A stretch of DNA of 64,000 bases from assembly GCF_003151255.1 (NCBI RefSeq), contig NZ_CP029481.1, positions 3,572,501 to 3,636,500 of the forward strand. Reading direction: 5' to 3'. Origin of the DNA: Microvirga sp. 17 mud 1-3. GTDB lineage: Bacteria; Pseudomonadota; Alphaproteobacteria; Rhizobiales; Beijerinckiaceae. Position numbers and translations under genes: made by a program. The notes beneath the pieces were generated by a model. The model saw only the letters and a program-made list of their open reading frames with translations, did no database searches and had not been told where the DNA came from. This document shows, one piece after another, positions 1 through 9,263 of the stretch (position 1 is its first letter; every line of letters starts with the position of its first letter).

Positions 1-228
1 CGATCCAATTGTCAACTCCAATCCGCAACCAAAGTCGAACAACACGTCTCAGGCCAGCCAAGGGCCAGGGCGGTTCTGCGTGACGGTGAAGGAATAGAGG
101 ACGGTGCGGCTTCGAGCCGACGGCTCGGCCTCGCCTAGAGATATATGGGAAAACGATCCCGGCTCCGCAAGGAGGCGAGTTTCGGGAGCCAGCCGGCTCC
201 ATCCGGGTCTCTTCGTATAGGAGGAAAG
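1..228. other. Left edge without a recognised gene
   Basis: No convincing coding region was seen before the tRNA. A short inverted repeat (GAGCCG / CGGCTC around 114-128) is present. The only open frame here runs into the tRNA-Gly gene and is its shadow. Confidence 0.5.
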
Positions 229-303
229 TGGAGCGGGCGATGGGAATCGAACCCACGACATTCAGCTTGGGAAGCTGACGTTCTACCTCTGAACTACACC
301 CGC
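229..303 (-). tRNA. tRNA-Gly (anticodon CCC)
   Basis: Read on the minus strand from 303, the sequence folds as a cloverleaf. The 7-bp acceptor stem is GCGGGTG with CGCCCGC (one T-G pair). The anticodon stem TCAGC/GCTGA holds the 7-nt loop TTCCCAA, giving anticodon CCC. The T-loop is GTTCGATTC, and the 3' CCA is encoded (229-231). It reads GGN glycine codons, specifically GGG. Confidence 0.95.
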
Positions 304-440
304 GTCACACGCCCGACCTAATGCGGCCGGGACGGGGGGAACTTAGCAAAGGGGCACGGCCCCTGTCCATCGACTTCTATCGTGGTGGGCGCATATCCGT
401 CCGGGCGCGCCTTCGTGGCACGTGCCACAGGAGATTCCGG

Positions 441-713
441 ATGGGCTTCAATCTCGATCCTTTGGTCGCTCTTGGCGTCGTATTTGCCACCGCGGCGACC
501 GATGCGGCCTATGTCTTTTTCAATGCTGCCGTCGTGGCGCGCCGCCGGGTCCGCGCGGCAAACTGGAGCGGGATCTGGTATCTGCTCTCGGCCTTCGCGG
601 TGATCAGCTACACGGAACACGCCGTCTACGTGCTCTTCGCTGCACTTGGGTCCTGGATCGGCGCCTTCCTGTCCGTGACCTGGCTGGTGCGTGCGCCGCA
701 CCCGAGCCGGTGA
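441..713 (+). CDS. Small three-segment membrane protein, unknown function
   Basis: This 90-residue protein has hydrophobic stretches at about residues 7-31, 44-60 and 63-84, separated by a basic loop (RRRVRAANW), so it is probably an inner-membrane protein. The frame is open from 321, but the ATG at 441 is preceded by a GGAGA-type ribosome site (about 430) and starts exactly where the hydrophobic protein begins, so the shorter form is preferred. No family is recognised. It stops 12 bp before the end of the convergent dcd gene and stands alone. Confidence 0.6.
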   Translation: MGFNLDPLVALGVVFATAATDAAYVFFNAAVVARRRVRAANWSGIWYLLSAFAVISYTEHAVYVLFAALGSWIGAFLSVTWLVRAPHPSR

Positions 714-725
714 CCGGACCTCTTC

Positions 726-1817
726 CTATCGGAAGTGCTTCGACAGCTTCAACCCTTGTGCCTGATAGTTCGAGCCCACGCCCGATCCATAGAGAATGTC
801 GGGTCGCCCGGCCATGCGTTCATAGACGAGGCGCCCGACGATCTGGCCATCTTCCAGGATGAACGGCACGTCGCGCGAGCGCACCTCGAGCACGGCCCGG
901 GCCCCCTCCCCGCCTGCCGGCGCATGGCCGAAGCCGGGATCGAAGAAACCCGCATAATGGACCCGGAACTCTCCCACGAGCGGATCGAAGGGCACCATTT
1001 CGGCTGCGTAATCGGGCGGCACATGCACCGCTTCCTTCGAGGCAAGAATGTAGAACTGGCCCGGGTCGAGGATGAGCGTGCGGCTGGCATCCGCATAGAG
1101 CGGCTCCCAGAAATCGGCGATCCGGCAGGAGCCCGGCTTGTCCACATCCACGAGGCCCGTGTGGCGCTTGGCCCGATACCCGATGAGCCCGTCGGGCCCG
1201 AAGCCCGCGAGGTCCACGCTCACGGCCACGCCGTCCTGGATCGACGGCTCGGCCGACGTCACGACCCGGTCCCGGGCATGGAGGGCGTGGAGCTCCGCAT
1301 CGCTCAGGCGCACCTCGCCCCGGCGCAGCCGCAGTTGCGACAGGCGCGTGCCGGTCCGCACTAGAACCGGGAAGGTACGAGGGGAGATCTCCGCATAAAG
1401 AGGGCCGTGATAGCCGGCCCCGATAGTATCGAATTCCTGGCTACGGTCCGTGATGACCCGTGTGAACACGTCGATGCGGCCCGTGGAGCTTTTCGGGTTT
1501 GCGGCGGCCGACAGGTCGGGCGGCAGCGCGAGGCTCTCCTGGAGCTCTGCGATATAGACGCTGCCCGTCTCCAGAATGGCGCCGATGCCAAGGTCGATCT
1601 CGTGGAAGCTCAGCTGGGTCAGGCGGTCGCGGACCGTATGACGGCGCCCGGGCAGAAAGCTCGCCCGGACCCGGTAGGCCCGCCGCCCGAGCCTCAGATC
1701 GAGGCTCGCCGGCTGCACCTGATCCGCCGCAAAGGGCGTCTCGGGCCGGATCACCCCCTCGTCCGCAAGCTGTCTGATGGTTTCGGCCGATTGGATCCCG
1801 TCCCGCAACGCAACCAT
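726..1817 (-). CDS. dcd: dCTP deaminase, long alphaproteobacterial form
   Basis: It hydrolyses dCTP to dUTP and ammonia in the cytosol, feeding dTMP synthesis. The 363-residue product is about twice the length of the enterobacterial enzyme and appears to hold two dUTPase-like beta domains, the usual form in Rhizobiales. Visible motifs are QPASLDLRLG (35-44) and the active-site segment NPKSSTGRIDV (107-117). The frame extends upstream to 2495, but the ATG at 1817 begins the conserved MVALRDGI sequence and has AGGAAAG just upstream. It is transcribed divergently from apaG. Confidence 0.9.
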   Translation of the reverse strand: MVALRDGIQSAETIRQLADEGVIRPETPFAADQVQPASLDLRLGRRAYRVRASFLPGRRHTVRDRLTQLSFHEIDLGIGAILETGSVYIAELQESLALPPDLSAAANPKSSTGRIDVFTRVITDRSQEFDTIGAGYHGPLYAEISPRTFPVLVRTGTRLSQLRLRRGEVRLSDAELHALHARDRVVTSAEPSIQDGVAVSVDLAGFGPDGLIGYRAKRHTGLVDVDKPGSCRIADFWEPLYADASRTLILDPGQFYILASKEAVHVPPDYAAEMVPFDPLVGEFRVHYAGFFDPGFGHAPAGGEGARAVLEVRSRDVPFILEDGQIVGRLVYERMAGRPDILYGSGVGSNYQAQGLKLSKHFR

Positions 1818-2018
1818 GTCTTTCCTGACGGGCCCCGGCCCACTCCCCTGCTGAAATGCCGTTCTATCTCTAAGGGATGTGGCGAAATTCTCAAGGCAGG
1901 TCCGAGAGGCGTCGTCCCTTATGCCCGCTCTCGATTGACGGAGGCCGAGCCCCGCCTTACCACGTCTCCGGCGCTGCCTTCCGCCGATCTCCTGCGGCGG
2001 CGCCCGTGAGGAGGACCG

Positions 2019-2411
2019 ATGTACAAGGCTGTCACCCGAGGCATCAGCGTGACCGTGACGCCCCGCTACATGCCGGAAGAATCCTCTCCGTCCGACAGCC
2101 GCTATTTTTTCGCCTACACGGTGGAGATCATCAACACGGGCCTCGAGCGCGTGCAGCTTCGCGCCCGCTATTGGAAGATCATCGACGAGCGCGGTCACAC
2201 TCAGGAGGTCCGCGGCCCGGGCGTGGTGGGCGAACAGCCCGTTCTCGGCCCTGGGGAAAGCTATAGCTACACGAGCGGCTGCCCGTTGACGACGCCGAGC
2301 GGCACCATGCAGGGCTGCTACGTCATGGAGACGAGCGGCGGCGAAACCTTCAACGCCGAAATCCCGGCCTTCTCTCTCGACAGCCCCCACACGAAGCGCG
2401 TGGTTCACTGA
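2019..2411 (+). CDS. apaG: ApaG (DUF525) domain protein
   Basis: This 130-residue protein matches ApaG in length and in its core: FAYTVEIIN near residue 32, RYWKIIDE near 50, GPGVVGEQPVLGPGE near 66-80, and TPSGTMQGCYVM near 91-102. ApaG proteins have a fibronectin-III-like fold. Their bacterial role is unsettled, and old cobalt/magnesium-efflux annotations are weak. The ATG at 2019 follows a strong GAGGAGGA site. It lies 7 bp upstream of argE on the same strand, so the two may be cotranscribed. Confidence 0.92.
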   Translation: MYKAVTRGISVTVTPRYMPEESSPSDSRYFFAYTVEIINTGLERVQLRARYWKIIDERGHTQEVRGPGVVGEQPVLGPGESYSYTSGCPLTTPSGTMQGCYVMETSGGETFNAEIPAFSLDSPHTKRVVH

Positions 2412-2418
2412 GGTTTTC

Positions 2419-3591
2419 ATGTCCCCTAACGGCCAGCGGCTGACGCCGCTCGAAATGCTCGCGAAGCTTGTCTCCTTCGATACCGAAAGCTCCAAGTCGA
2501 ACCTGCCGCTGATCGATTTCGTCGAAAGCTACCTGAAAAGCTGGGACGTGCCCTTCATCCGCGTGCCGAACGCCTCCGGCGACAAGGCTGCGCTCTATGC
2601 GACCGTCGGGCCGCAGGACCGGAGCGGGATCGTCCTGTCGGGCCATACGGACGTGGTGCCGGTAACCGGCCAGGCCTGGACGTCGGACCCCTTCACGCTG
2701 CGCGTCGAGAACGGACGCGCCTACGGTCGCGGCGCCGTGGACATGAAGGCCTTCGATGCCCTGGCGCTGGCTCTCGTGCCGGATTTCCTGGCCGCGGGGC
2801 TGAAGACCCCCATCAACATCATGCTGTCCTATGACGAGGAAACGACCTGCCTCGGTGTGATCGACACGATCCGGCGCATGGGCCACGAGCTTCCCATGCC
2901 GAAGGCTGCCATCATCGGAGAGCCGACGCTCCTGGAAGTGGCGGATGCGCACAAGAGCGTCGTGACCTTCATCACTACGGTTCATGGCTTCGAGGCCCAT
3001 TCCTCGAAGCCCTATCTCGGCGCAAGCGCCGTGATGGCCGCGGCCGAGCTGATCTGCGAGCTCAACCGCATCGCCGACGAGATGATGGAGCGGGGCGATC
3101 CGAGCGGGCGCTTCGATCCTGCCTACACCACCGTCCATGTGGGCGTCGTCAATGGCGGTACGGCGCGCAACATCATGGCCAAGGAATGCAGGTTCCACTG
3201 GGAATTCCGCGGCCTGCCGAGCCTGGATCCTGCGGAGATTCCCCAGCGCCTCGAACGCTTCGGGCAGGAGGTTGTGCTCAAGCGGATGAACCGTTTCGGC
3301 ACCTTTGGCCGGATCGAGACCCAGCTCGAGGTGGCCGTCCCGGGCCTCGCCCCGGATCCGGGCTCCGCGGCCGAATCCCTGGCCCTGCGGCTCGTGGGCA
3401 AGAACCGGACCCAGACCGTTCCGTTCGGTACGGAAGCGGGGCATTTCCAGGCTGCCGGCATTCCCACGATCGTCTGCGGTCCGGGCTCCATCGACCAGGC
3501 CCATCAGCCGGACGAGTATATCACCCTGGAGCAGCTGAACGCGGGCGAAACCTTCATGCGCCGCCTCGCGACCGCCTGCGCCGAGGGCTGA
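2419..3591 (+). CDS. argE: Acetylornithine deacetylase (M20 metallopeptidase family)
   Basis: It is predicted to remove the acetyl group from N-acetylornithine, giving ornithine and acetate for arginine synthesis. The 390 residues are normal for the family. Metal-binding features are visible: GHTDVVP (75-81), D108 in GAVDMK, and the glutamate pair in YDEETT (140-141). GTEAGHF lies in the C-terminal catalytic part. It follows apaG by 7 bp. The nearby argD-argF operon on the other strand supports the arginine role. Succinyl-diaminopimelate desuccinylase is a related alternative, but less likely here. Confidence 0.88.
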   Translation: MSPNGQRLTPLEMLAKLVSFDTESSKSNLPLIDFVESYLKSWDVPFIRVPNASGDKAALYATVGPQDRSGIVLSGHTDVVPVTGQAWTSDPFTLRVENGRAYGRGAVDMKAFDALALALVPDFLAAGLKTPINIMLSYDEETTCLGVIDTIRRMGHELPMPKAAIIGEPTLLEVADAHKSVVTFITTVHGFEAHSSKPYLGASAVMAAAELICELNRIADEMMERGDPSGRFDPAYTTVHVGVVNGGTARNIMAKECRFHWEFRGLPSLDPAEIPQRLERFGQEVVLKRMNRFGTFGRIETQLEVAVPGLAPDPGSAAESLALRLVGKNRTQTVPFGTEAGHFQAAGIPTIVCGPGSIDQAHQPDEYITLEQLNAGETFMRRLATACAEG

Positions 3592-3619
3592 GCAGCTTCG
3601 CGCAGCTCAGCCCCGGCTT

Positions 3620-4609
3620 TCAGGTCTCGGCTTTGGCGATCTCGGCCTCCACATCGGCGGGGTCGAGATCGTAGAACCGCGAGCAGAACTCGCAGGTGAT
3701 GCCGATGCGGCCATTGTCGCCGACCATGTCGCGGCGGTCCTCTGACGAGAAGCGGCGCATCATGGACATGATGCGCTCTTCCGAGCAGCGGCACTCCTCA
3801 TGCACGCTCTGCCCCTCGAAGACGCGCACGCCGCGTTCGTGGAACAAGCGATAGAGCAGGCGCTCGCTCGAAACCGCGGGATCGATGAGCTCGTGATCCT
3901 CTACGGTTTCAACCAGAGCCTGCGCCTCGACCCAGGCGTCGTCCTCGCCGGGAACGGCCAAGTTCTCCGAAGGGTGTCCTTCTGGAATGTCCCCCGGCGA
4001 GAGATCAGCCTGGCGCATCCGCTCGGGAGAGCTCGGCAGGAACTGGATCATCAGCCCGCCGGCCCGATAAGTGTGCCGCCCCTCCTCGAACTGCTCCGCC
4101 ACCGCAAGGCGCACCCGGGTCGGGATCTGCTCCGACTGGCGGAAATACTGGTGCGCCGCCTCCTCGAAGCCCTGCCCTTCCAGGGCGACCACACCCTGGT
4201 AGCGGTTGCGGTCGGAGCCCTGGTCGATGGTCATGGCGAGATAGCCGGAGCCGAGCAGATCACCCGTCTGCGTGGCCCCGGAGCCGAGCGCCTCGATCCG
4301 CTCTTTGTCGAAACGCGCCGTCGCCCGCAGACGGTCCGGCGCGTCGAAATCCACCACCACCATTTCGATGGGCCCGTCCGTCTTGGTCTGGAGCTGGAAC
4401 CGCCCCTCGAACTTGAGGGAGGAGCCCAGCATGACCGTCAGGGCCGCGGCCTCGCCGATCACCCGGGCGACCGCGTCCGGGTAGCCGTGACGCATGAGGA
4501 TGGTGTCGATGGAAGGTCCCAGGCGAACGATCCGCCCGCGCACGTCGAGGGGCTCGACCGCAAACGGAAGGACGACGTCGTCGGCGCCTTCGAAGGATGC
4601 CGCCATCAT
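3620..4609 (-). CDS. hslO: Redox-regulated holdase chaperone Hsp33
   Basis: Hsp33 is a cytosolic chaperone switched on by oxidation of zinc-binding cysteines. The 329-residue protein shows the expected C-terminal cysteine cluster, although the first pair is CRC (C273, C275) and the second is CEFC (C306, C309). The N-terminal fold has [12 protein letters not shown] and [13 protein letters not shown] motifs. Its start overlaps the argF stop by 4 bp, and two adjacent ATGs (4609 and 4606) are possible. It is the last gene of argD-argF-hslO, a linkage common in alphaproteobacteria. Confidence 0.92.
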   Translation of the reverse strand: MMAASFEGADDVVLPFAVEPLDVRGRIVRLGPSIDTILMRHGYPDAVARVIGEAAALTVMLGSSLKFEGRFQLQTKTDGPIEMVVVDFDAPDRLRATARFDKERIEALGSGATQTGDLLGSGYLAMTIDQGSDRNRYQGVVALEGQGFEEAAHQYFRQSEQIPTRVRLAVAEQFEEGRHTYRAGGLMIQFLPSSPERMRQADLSPGDIPEGHPSENLAVPGEDDAWVEAQALVETVEDHELIDPAVSSERLLYRLFHERGVRVFEGQSVHEECRCSEERIMSMMRRFSSEDRRDMVGDNGRIGITCEFCSRFYDLDPADVEAEIAKAET

Positions 4610-5532
4610 TCTTCAGCCGCTCCCAGGCACCAGGCCAGGATGCCCTTCTGTGCATGGAGACGGTTCTCGGCCTCATCGAAGACTACCGATTGCGGTCCGT
4701 CCATCACGTCGTCGGTTACCTCCTCGCCCCGGTGGGCCGGGAGGCAATGCATGAAGACAGCACCCTTGTCGGCCACACCCATCAGCCTGCTGTTGACCTG
4801 ATAGGGCTTGAGGAGGTTGTGACGGCGGAATTCGTCCTCGTCGCCCATGGAGACCCAGCAATCGGTCACGATTGCGTCCGCGCCGTCGGCGGCCTCGAAT
4901 GCGTCGGTCGTCACCACGATGTCCGCTCCTTCGCTCTTCGCCCATGTCAAAAGCTCGGGGCGGGGCGCGAGTTCCGGCGGCGAGGCGATCCGAAGCTTGA
5001 AATCAAGCCGGGCGGCCGCGTGGACCCAGGAGGCGAGGACGTTGTTGGCGTCGCCCGACCAGGCGATCGTCCGCCCCTTGATGGGGCCCCGATGCTCCTC
5101 GAACGTCATCACATCGGCCATGATCTGGCAAGGATGCGTCATCTTGGTCAGGCCGTTGATGACCGGAATCGCGGCGTTCTGGGCCAGCTCCGCTACCATG
5201 GCGTGGTCGAGGGTGCGGATCATGATGGCGTCGACATAGCGCGACAGGACGCGCGCCGTGTCCGCGATGGTCTCGCCGCGGCCGAGCTGCATCTCCTTGC
5301 CGGTGAGCATCAGGGTCTCGCCGCCGAGCTCCCGCATGCCCACGTCGAACGAGACACGGGTGCGCGTGGAGGGCTTGTCGAAGACCATGGCCAGGACCTT
5401 GCCCTCGAGAGGCCGCTCCTTAGCCCGCTCGCCCCGGCGACGCTTGGCCTTCAGGGCGGAGCCGATATTGAGGACGTTCCGGATTTCGTTACCGGACAAC
5501 TCGCTAAGATCGAGAAAGTGGCGGGGGGTCAT
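4606..5532 (-). CDS. argF: Ornithine carbamoyltransferase
   Basis: It joins carbamoyl phosphate and ornithine to make citrulline. The 308-residue product carries the carbamoyl-phosphate site KPSTRTR (53-59), HPCQ (133-136) and the ornithine-side HCLP (262-265). The open frame continues to 6048, but MTPRHFLDL at 5532 is the conserved start. That ATG overlaps the argD stop as ATGA, so translation is probably coupled. The downstream end overlaps hslO the same way. Confidence 0.95.
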   Translation of the reverse strand: MTPRHFLDLSELSGNEIRNVLNIGSALKAKRRRGERAKERPLEGKVLAMVFDKPSTRTRVSFDVGMRELGGETLMLTGKEMQLGRGETIADTARVLSRYVDAIMIRTLDHAMVAELAQNAAIPVINGLTKMTHPCQIMADVMTFEEHRGPIKGRTIAWSGDANNVLASWVHAAARLDFKLRIASPPELAPRPELLTWAKSEGADIVVTTDAFEAADGADAIVTDCWVSMGDEDEFRRHNLLKPYQVNSRLMGVADKGAVFMHCLPAHRGEEVTDDVMDGPQSVVFDEAENRLHAQKGILAWCLGAAEE

Positions 5533-6737
5533 TTGGCGGCTCCCTGCTGGGCAACGGCGGGCTGGCCGGCCTCGATGGCCGCACAGGTAGCGTCCAGACG
5601 CTCCATGGCCTCGGCGACATCCCCTTCGGTGATGATCAGGGGCGGCAGAAGCCGGGTGACGTTGTCGCCGGCGCCGATCAGAATGAGCTTGTTGCGGCGG
5701 GCGGCTGCGATGAATTCCGTGTTGGGAACATGGGTGCGAAGGCCCATGAGGAGCCCCTGCCCCCGTACCTCGGAGATCACGCCGGGGTGGCGGTCCATCA
5801 GCTCGGCCAGGCGCTGCTTCAGGAGGAGGCCCATCCGCTCCACGCGCTCCAGGAAGCCCGGCGCGAGGATAACGTCGAGCACTGCATTGCCGACGGCCAT
5901 CGCCAGCGGATTGCCGCCGAAGGTGGTGCCGTGGGTCCCGAGCGTCATGCCCTGGGCGGCCTCTGCGGTCGCCAGGCAGACGCCCATCGGGAAGCCGCCA
6001 CCGATGCCCTTGGCGACCGACATGATATCGGGCGTCACACCCGTCCACTCGTGGGCGAAGAGCTTTCCGGTTCGTCCGACCCCGGTCTGGATTTCGTCGA
6101 AGATCAGCAGCAGGCCATGGGTATCGGCAAGCTCGCGCAGGGTGCGCATGAAGGCGCCCGGCACGGGACGGACACCACCCTCGCCCTGGATCGGCTCGAT
6201 CATCAGAGCCGCCGTTTCCGGCCCGATGGCGGCCTTGAGGGCCTCGACGTCTCCGAAGGGAACCTGGTCGAACCCCTCCACCTTCGGGCCGAAGCCCTCC
6301 AGATACTTGGCTTGACCGCCGGCCGCGATGGTCGCGAGCGTCCGTCCGTGGAAGGCGCCCTCGAACGTGATGATGCGGAACCGCTCCGGATGGCCTTTGG
6401 CCGCGTGGTACTTCCGGGCCATCTTGATGGCCGCCTCGTTGGCCTCGGCGCCAGAATTAGAAAAGAAGGCCACGTCCGCGAAGGTGTTCTCCACAAGCCG
6501 CTGGGCGAGGCGCTCGCCTTCGGGGATCTGGAACAGGTTCGAGGTGTGCCAAAGCTTGGCCGCCTGATCCGTCAGGGCCTTGACCAGATGCGGATGGGCA
6601 TGCCCCAGGGCATTCACGGCAATGCCGGCCCCGAAATCCAGATATCGCTCGCCATCTCGGCCGAAGAGCCAGGGGCCCTCTCCTCTTTCAAAGGATATAT
6701 CGGCACGTGCATAGGTCGGCAGCAAAGGCGACGTCAC
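5529..6737 (-). CDS. argD: Acetylornithine aminotransferase
   Basis: This PLP enzyme of fold type I converts N-acetylglutamate semialdehyde to N-acetylornithine. The 402-residue protein carries [11 protein letters not shown] (93-103), the PLP-contacting DEIQTG (214-219) and the Schiff-base lysine K243 in [10 protein letters not shown] chose a GTG start at 6737 (VTSPLLPTY) because GGAGAA lies about 8 bp upstream and homologues start with this sequence. The longer frame to 6965 has a non-homologous-looking N-terminus. It is the first gene of argD-argF-hslO. Confidence 0.93.
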   Translation of the reverse strand: MTSPLLPTYARADISFERGEGPWLFGRDGERYLDFGAGIAVNALGHAHPHLVKALTDQAAKLWHTSNLFQIPEGERLAQRLVENTFADVAFFSNSGAEANEAAIKMARKYHAAKGHPERFRIITFEGAFHGRTLATIAAGGQAKYLEGFGPKVEGFDQVPFGDVEALKAAIGPETAALMIEPIQGEGGVRPVPGAFMRTLRELADTHGLLLIFDEIQTGVGRTGKLFAHEWTGVTPDIMSVAKGIGGGFPMGVCLATAEAAQGMTLGTHGTTFGGNPLAMAVGNAVLDVILAPGFLERVERMGLLLKQRLAELMDRHPGVISEVRGQGLLMGLRTHVPNTEFIAAARRNKLILIGAGDNVTRLLPPLIITEGDVAEAMERLDATCAAIEAGQPAVAQQGAAK

Positions 6738-7117
6738 GGGATTATTCTCCGCTGGAAGGCCAGGATCAGACCATAAGGTCGCACCTGGGCCGGAAAAACA
6801 AAGCGCCGCCCCACAGGGACGGCAGCCCAGGAATTCTAATGAGCCCCGAGACCCTGTCAATTCAAGAGAAATGAACTCATTCATCACCGCGCTGGCGGGA
6901 AAAACGAGTTCCCTGGGGAAAACGGCAGGGCCTGTCCGGGGACTCTTGCGCCCGAGTCCACCCATCTAGTAACTTCGGGATCGTCGATTACGCATTCGAG
7001 CGGCGGCCCTCACCTCTCAGGAGTGATCCTCACAACGCGGTCGGACCTTCCATTCTGTCCGCGAAGCATGAGGGATTCGGTCCTAGGCAGAGCCGTCCCG
7101 ATGGAGGCCATATAAAA
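6738..7117. promoter_or_regulatory. Divergent argD/gcrA intergenic region with GANTC sites
   Basis: This 380-bp stretch has no gene. It must hold the argD operon promoter (minus) and the gcrA promoter (plus). Three GANTC sequences, the target of the CcrM adenine methyltransferase of alphaproteobacteria, lie on the gcrA side: GACTC 6941-6945, GAGTC 6954-6958 and GATTC 7074-7078. I could not assign -35/-10 boxes with confidence. Confidence 0.45.
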
Positions 7118-7651
7118 ATGACAGATGCGGGTGCAACCTGGACCGATGAAAGGGTCGAGCTTCTCAAAAAGCTCTGGGCCGACGGCTTGAGCGCGAGCCA
7201 AATCGCCTCCGAGCTTGGCAATGTGACCCGGAACGCCGTGATCGGGAAGGTTCATCGCCTTGGCCTGTCCGGACGGGCCAAGGATAAGGTCGCGGCGCCG
7301 GCCGCCCAGCGTCCCCGCAAGGTGGCGCGCCCGCCCAGCACCCCCACGCCAATTGTGCCGCAAAATCGGAACAATGTGGTGATTGCTCCCATTTCCCGTC
7401 CGCCCGTAGCGGAGGAGGAGCCGGTGACCATGGCTGAGGACGATATCGCGATCCCGATGTCCGAACGCGTGACCATCATGGATCTGCGGGAGTCCATGTG
7501 CCGTTGGCCCATGGGCGACCCGACCAAGCCTGAATTCCGCTTCTGCGGCGCACGCTCGATGGCCGGGCTGCCCTATTGCGGGCACCATGCCCGCATCGCC
7601 TACCAGCCCGTCGCCGACCGCAAGCGCGAGCGCAAGCTGGCCCGGGCGTAA
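7118..7651 (+). CDS. gcrA: Cell-cycle regulator GcrA
   Basis: GcrA binds RNA polymerase sigma-70 and stimulates promoters carrying methylated GANTC sites in alphaproteobacteria. The 177-residue protein has the N-terminal DNA-binding helix-turn-helix (TWTDERVELLKKLW, then SASQIASELG and TRNAVIGKVHRLGL, about residues 6-48). A variable Pro/Ala-rich linker follows. The C-terminal sigma-interaction domain contains CRWPMGDP, FCGA and YCGHH (about 128-155). The start follows GGAGG at about 7100. A rho-independent terminator lies directly downstream. Confidence 0.95.
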   Translation: MTDAGATWTDERVELLKKLWADGLSASQIASELGNVTRNAVIGKVHRLGLSGRAKDKVAAPAAQRPRKVARPPSTPTPIVPQNRNNVVIAPISRPPVAEEEPVTMAEDDIAIPMSERVTIMDLRESMCRWPMGDPTKPEFRFCGARSMAGLPYCGHHARIAYQPVADRKRERKLARA

Positions 7652-7674
7652 GGGACGCTCCCGATCAGACTTTC

Positions 7675-7701
7675 AAGGCAGGCCCTGCGCCTGCCTTTTT
7701 T
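7675..7701 (+). terminator. Rho-independent terminator of gcrA
   Basis: The stem GGCAGG (7677-7682) pairs with CCTGCC (7690-7695), extended by A-T pairs, around a 7-nt loop and followed by six T. It lies 24 bp after the gcrA stop. Confidence 0.85.
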
Positions 7702-7821
7702 ATTTTCGGCATGTGAGAAGAAGAGCGGCACCGGCACGCATCAAGAAAAAAGGCCGCCTTCCTGTTATGGAAAGCGGCTTCACGGACCGGGTCGACGCGA
7801 TGGCCTGGACCCGGCCGAAAC

Positions 7822-8523
7822 TCAACCTTCGCGGGCGAAGGTTTCGTCGAAAGAATAGCCGGTGCCGCGAACCGTCCTGATAGGGTCGGCCTTGTGCGGC
7901 ACCCGGATGGCCTTGCGCAGGCGGCCCACATGCACGTCGACGGTGCGCTCATCGATATAGACGTCGTGCCCCCAGACCGCGTTGAGCAGATGCTCGCGGG
8001 TGAAGACGCGGCCCGGGCTCGTCATCAGGAATTCGAGAAGGCGAAACTCGGTCGGCCCTAAGTGAAGCTCGTGGCCGCCACGCCGCACCCGATGGGTCTC
8101 ACGGTCGAGCTCCATGTCGCCGGCCGTCAGCAGCGTCGCGATATGGGCCGGCTTGGTACGGCGCAGGAGGGCGCGCACCCGGGCCAGCAGCTCGGGCACC
8201 GAGAACGGCTTGACGATGTAGTCGTCGGCGCCCGTGGAAAGTCCCCGGATCCGGTCTCCTTCCTCGCCCCGTGCGGTCAGCATGATGATCGGCATCCGCT
8301 CGGTCTCGGGCCTGACCCGAATGCGGCGGCAGAGCTCGATGCCCGACAGGCCGGGCAGCATCCAGTCGAGAAGCAGGAGATCGGGCACCTGCTCCCGCAG
8401 GCGGATTTCCGCCTCGTCGCCGCGCCCGACGCAATCAACGTCGTAACCCTCCGCCTCGAGATTGTAGCGCAGGAGGAGCGTCAAAGGCTCCTCATCCTCC
8501 ACGATCAGTACACGCGGTCCCAT
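7822..8523 (-). CDS. phoB: Phosphate regulon response regulator PhoB
   Basis: It is an OmpR-family regulator that binds Pho boxes when phosphorylated by PhoR. The 233 residues comprise a receiver domain with acidic residues E9, D10, E11 and phospho-acceptor D53 (LLLLDWMLPG), the VKPF lysine near 104, and a C-terminal winged helix (GPTEFRLLEFL, TREHLLNAVWG, DERTVDVHVGRLRKAI). It is the last gene of the pst-phoU-phoB series, starting 3 bp after the phoU stop. Confidence 0.95.
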   Translation of the reverse strand: MGPRVLIVEDEEPLTLLLRYNLEAEGYDVDCVGRGDEAEIRLREQVPDLLLLDWMLPGLSGIELCRRIRVRPETERMPIIMLTARGEEGDRIRGLSTGADDYIVKPFSVPELLARVRALLRRTKPAHIATLLTAGDMELDRETHRVRRGGHELHLGPTEFRLLEFLMTSPGRVFTREHLLNAVWGHDVYIDERTVDVHVGRLRKAIRVPHKADPIRTVRGTGYSFDETFAREG

Positions 8524-8526
8524 GCG

Positions 8527-9237
8527 TCAGGCTCCGGCCTTGGTCAGGTCGATGGAACGGTCGTTCTTGGGACGGTCGATCGCCAGGGTTTCGCCGGTCA
8601 CGAGATAGTACACCGTCTCGGCGATGTTGGTCGTGTGGTCCCCGATGCGCTCGATGTTCTTGGCGCAGAACAGGAGATGGGTGCAGAACGAGATGTTGCG
8701 CGGATCCTCCATCATGTAGGTCAGAAGCTCGCGGAACAGCGACGTATAGAGCGCGTCGATCCCTCCGTCGCGCTGCCAGACGTCGAGGGCGCGCGCCGTA
8801 TCCTTCTGCGCATAGGCATCGAGCACATCCTTGAGCTGTTCGAGCACGAGGTCGCTCATGTGCTGGACCCCCACGACGATCTTGTGGGCCTGGAACGGCC
8901 CGCCGATGGCCAGCGCACGTTTCGCGATGTTCTTCGCCAGATCCCCGATACGCTCCACATCGCCGGAAATGCGGATGGCCGAGATGGTCTCGCGCAGGTC
9001 GATCGCGAGCGGCTGGCGCCGGGCGATGGTGAAGATCGCGCTCTCCTCGACCTCGCGCTGGAGCAGATCCAGGCGGCTGTCCGACGAGATGACGGTCTGC
9101 GCCAGGGGCAGGTCGCTGCGCACGAGCGCCGCGATGGCGTCGACGAGCATCTTCTCGGCAATGCCGCCCATCTCCGAGATCCGGCGCCGAAGGCTCTGCA
9201 GGTCCTCGTCGTAAGAGCTGACGATATGCTCCGCCAT
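8527..9237 (-). CDS. phoU: Phosphate signalling protein PhoU
   Basis: PhoU is a cytosolic helical protein that links the Pst transporter to PhoR and represses signalling when phosphate is plentiful. The 236-residue sequence has the two-fold PhoU repeat, with the family's metal-ligand segments SGDVERIGDLAKNIA (about 98-112) and ERIGDHTTNIAE (about 202-213). AGGAGA precedes the start. It lies between pstB and phoB. Confidence 0.95.
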   Translation of the reverse strand: MAEHIVSSYDEDLQSLRRRISEMGGIAEKMLVDAIAALVRSDLPLAQTVISSDSRLDLLQREVEESAIFTIARRQPLAIDLRETISAIRISGDVERIGDLAKNIAKRALAIGGPFQAHKIVVGVQHMSDLVLEQLKDVLDAYAQKDTARALDVWQRDGGIDALYTSLFRELLTYMMEDPRNISFCTHLLFCAKNIERIGDHTTNIAETVYYLVTGETLAIDRPKNDRSIDLTKAGA

Positions 9238-9263
9238 GGAAGGGTCTCCTTGAGGCGCTCCGG

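Noticed and set aside
49..261. 70-residue minus-strand frame at the window start
   Set aside because: It is the reading of the tRNA-Gly gene and its flank.
726..1817. dcd as a phage-defence dCTP deaminase
   Set aside because: Length and context are those of the ordinary housekeeping enzyme of Rhizobiales.
4597..6315. 572-residue plus-strand frame
   Set aside because: It covers the antisense of argF and argD, both with diagnostic motifs; it is a shadow.
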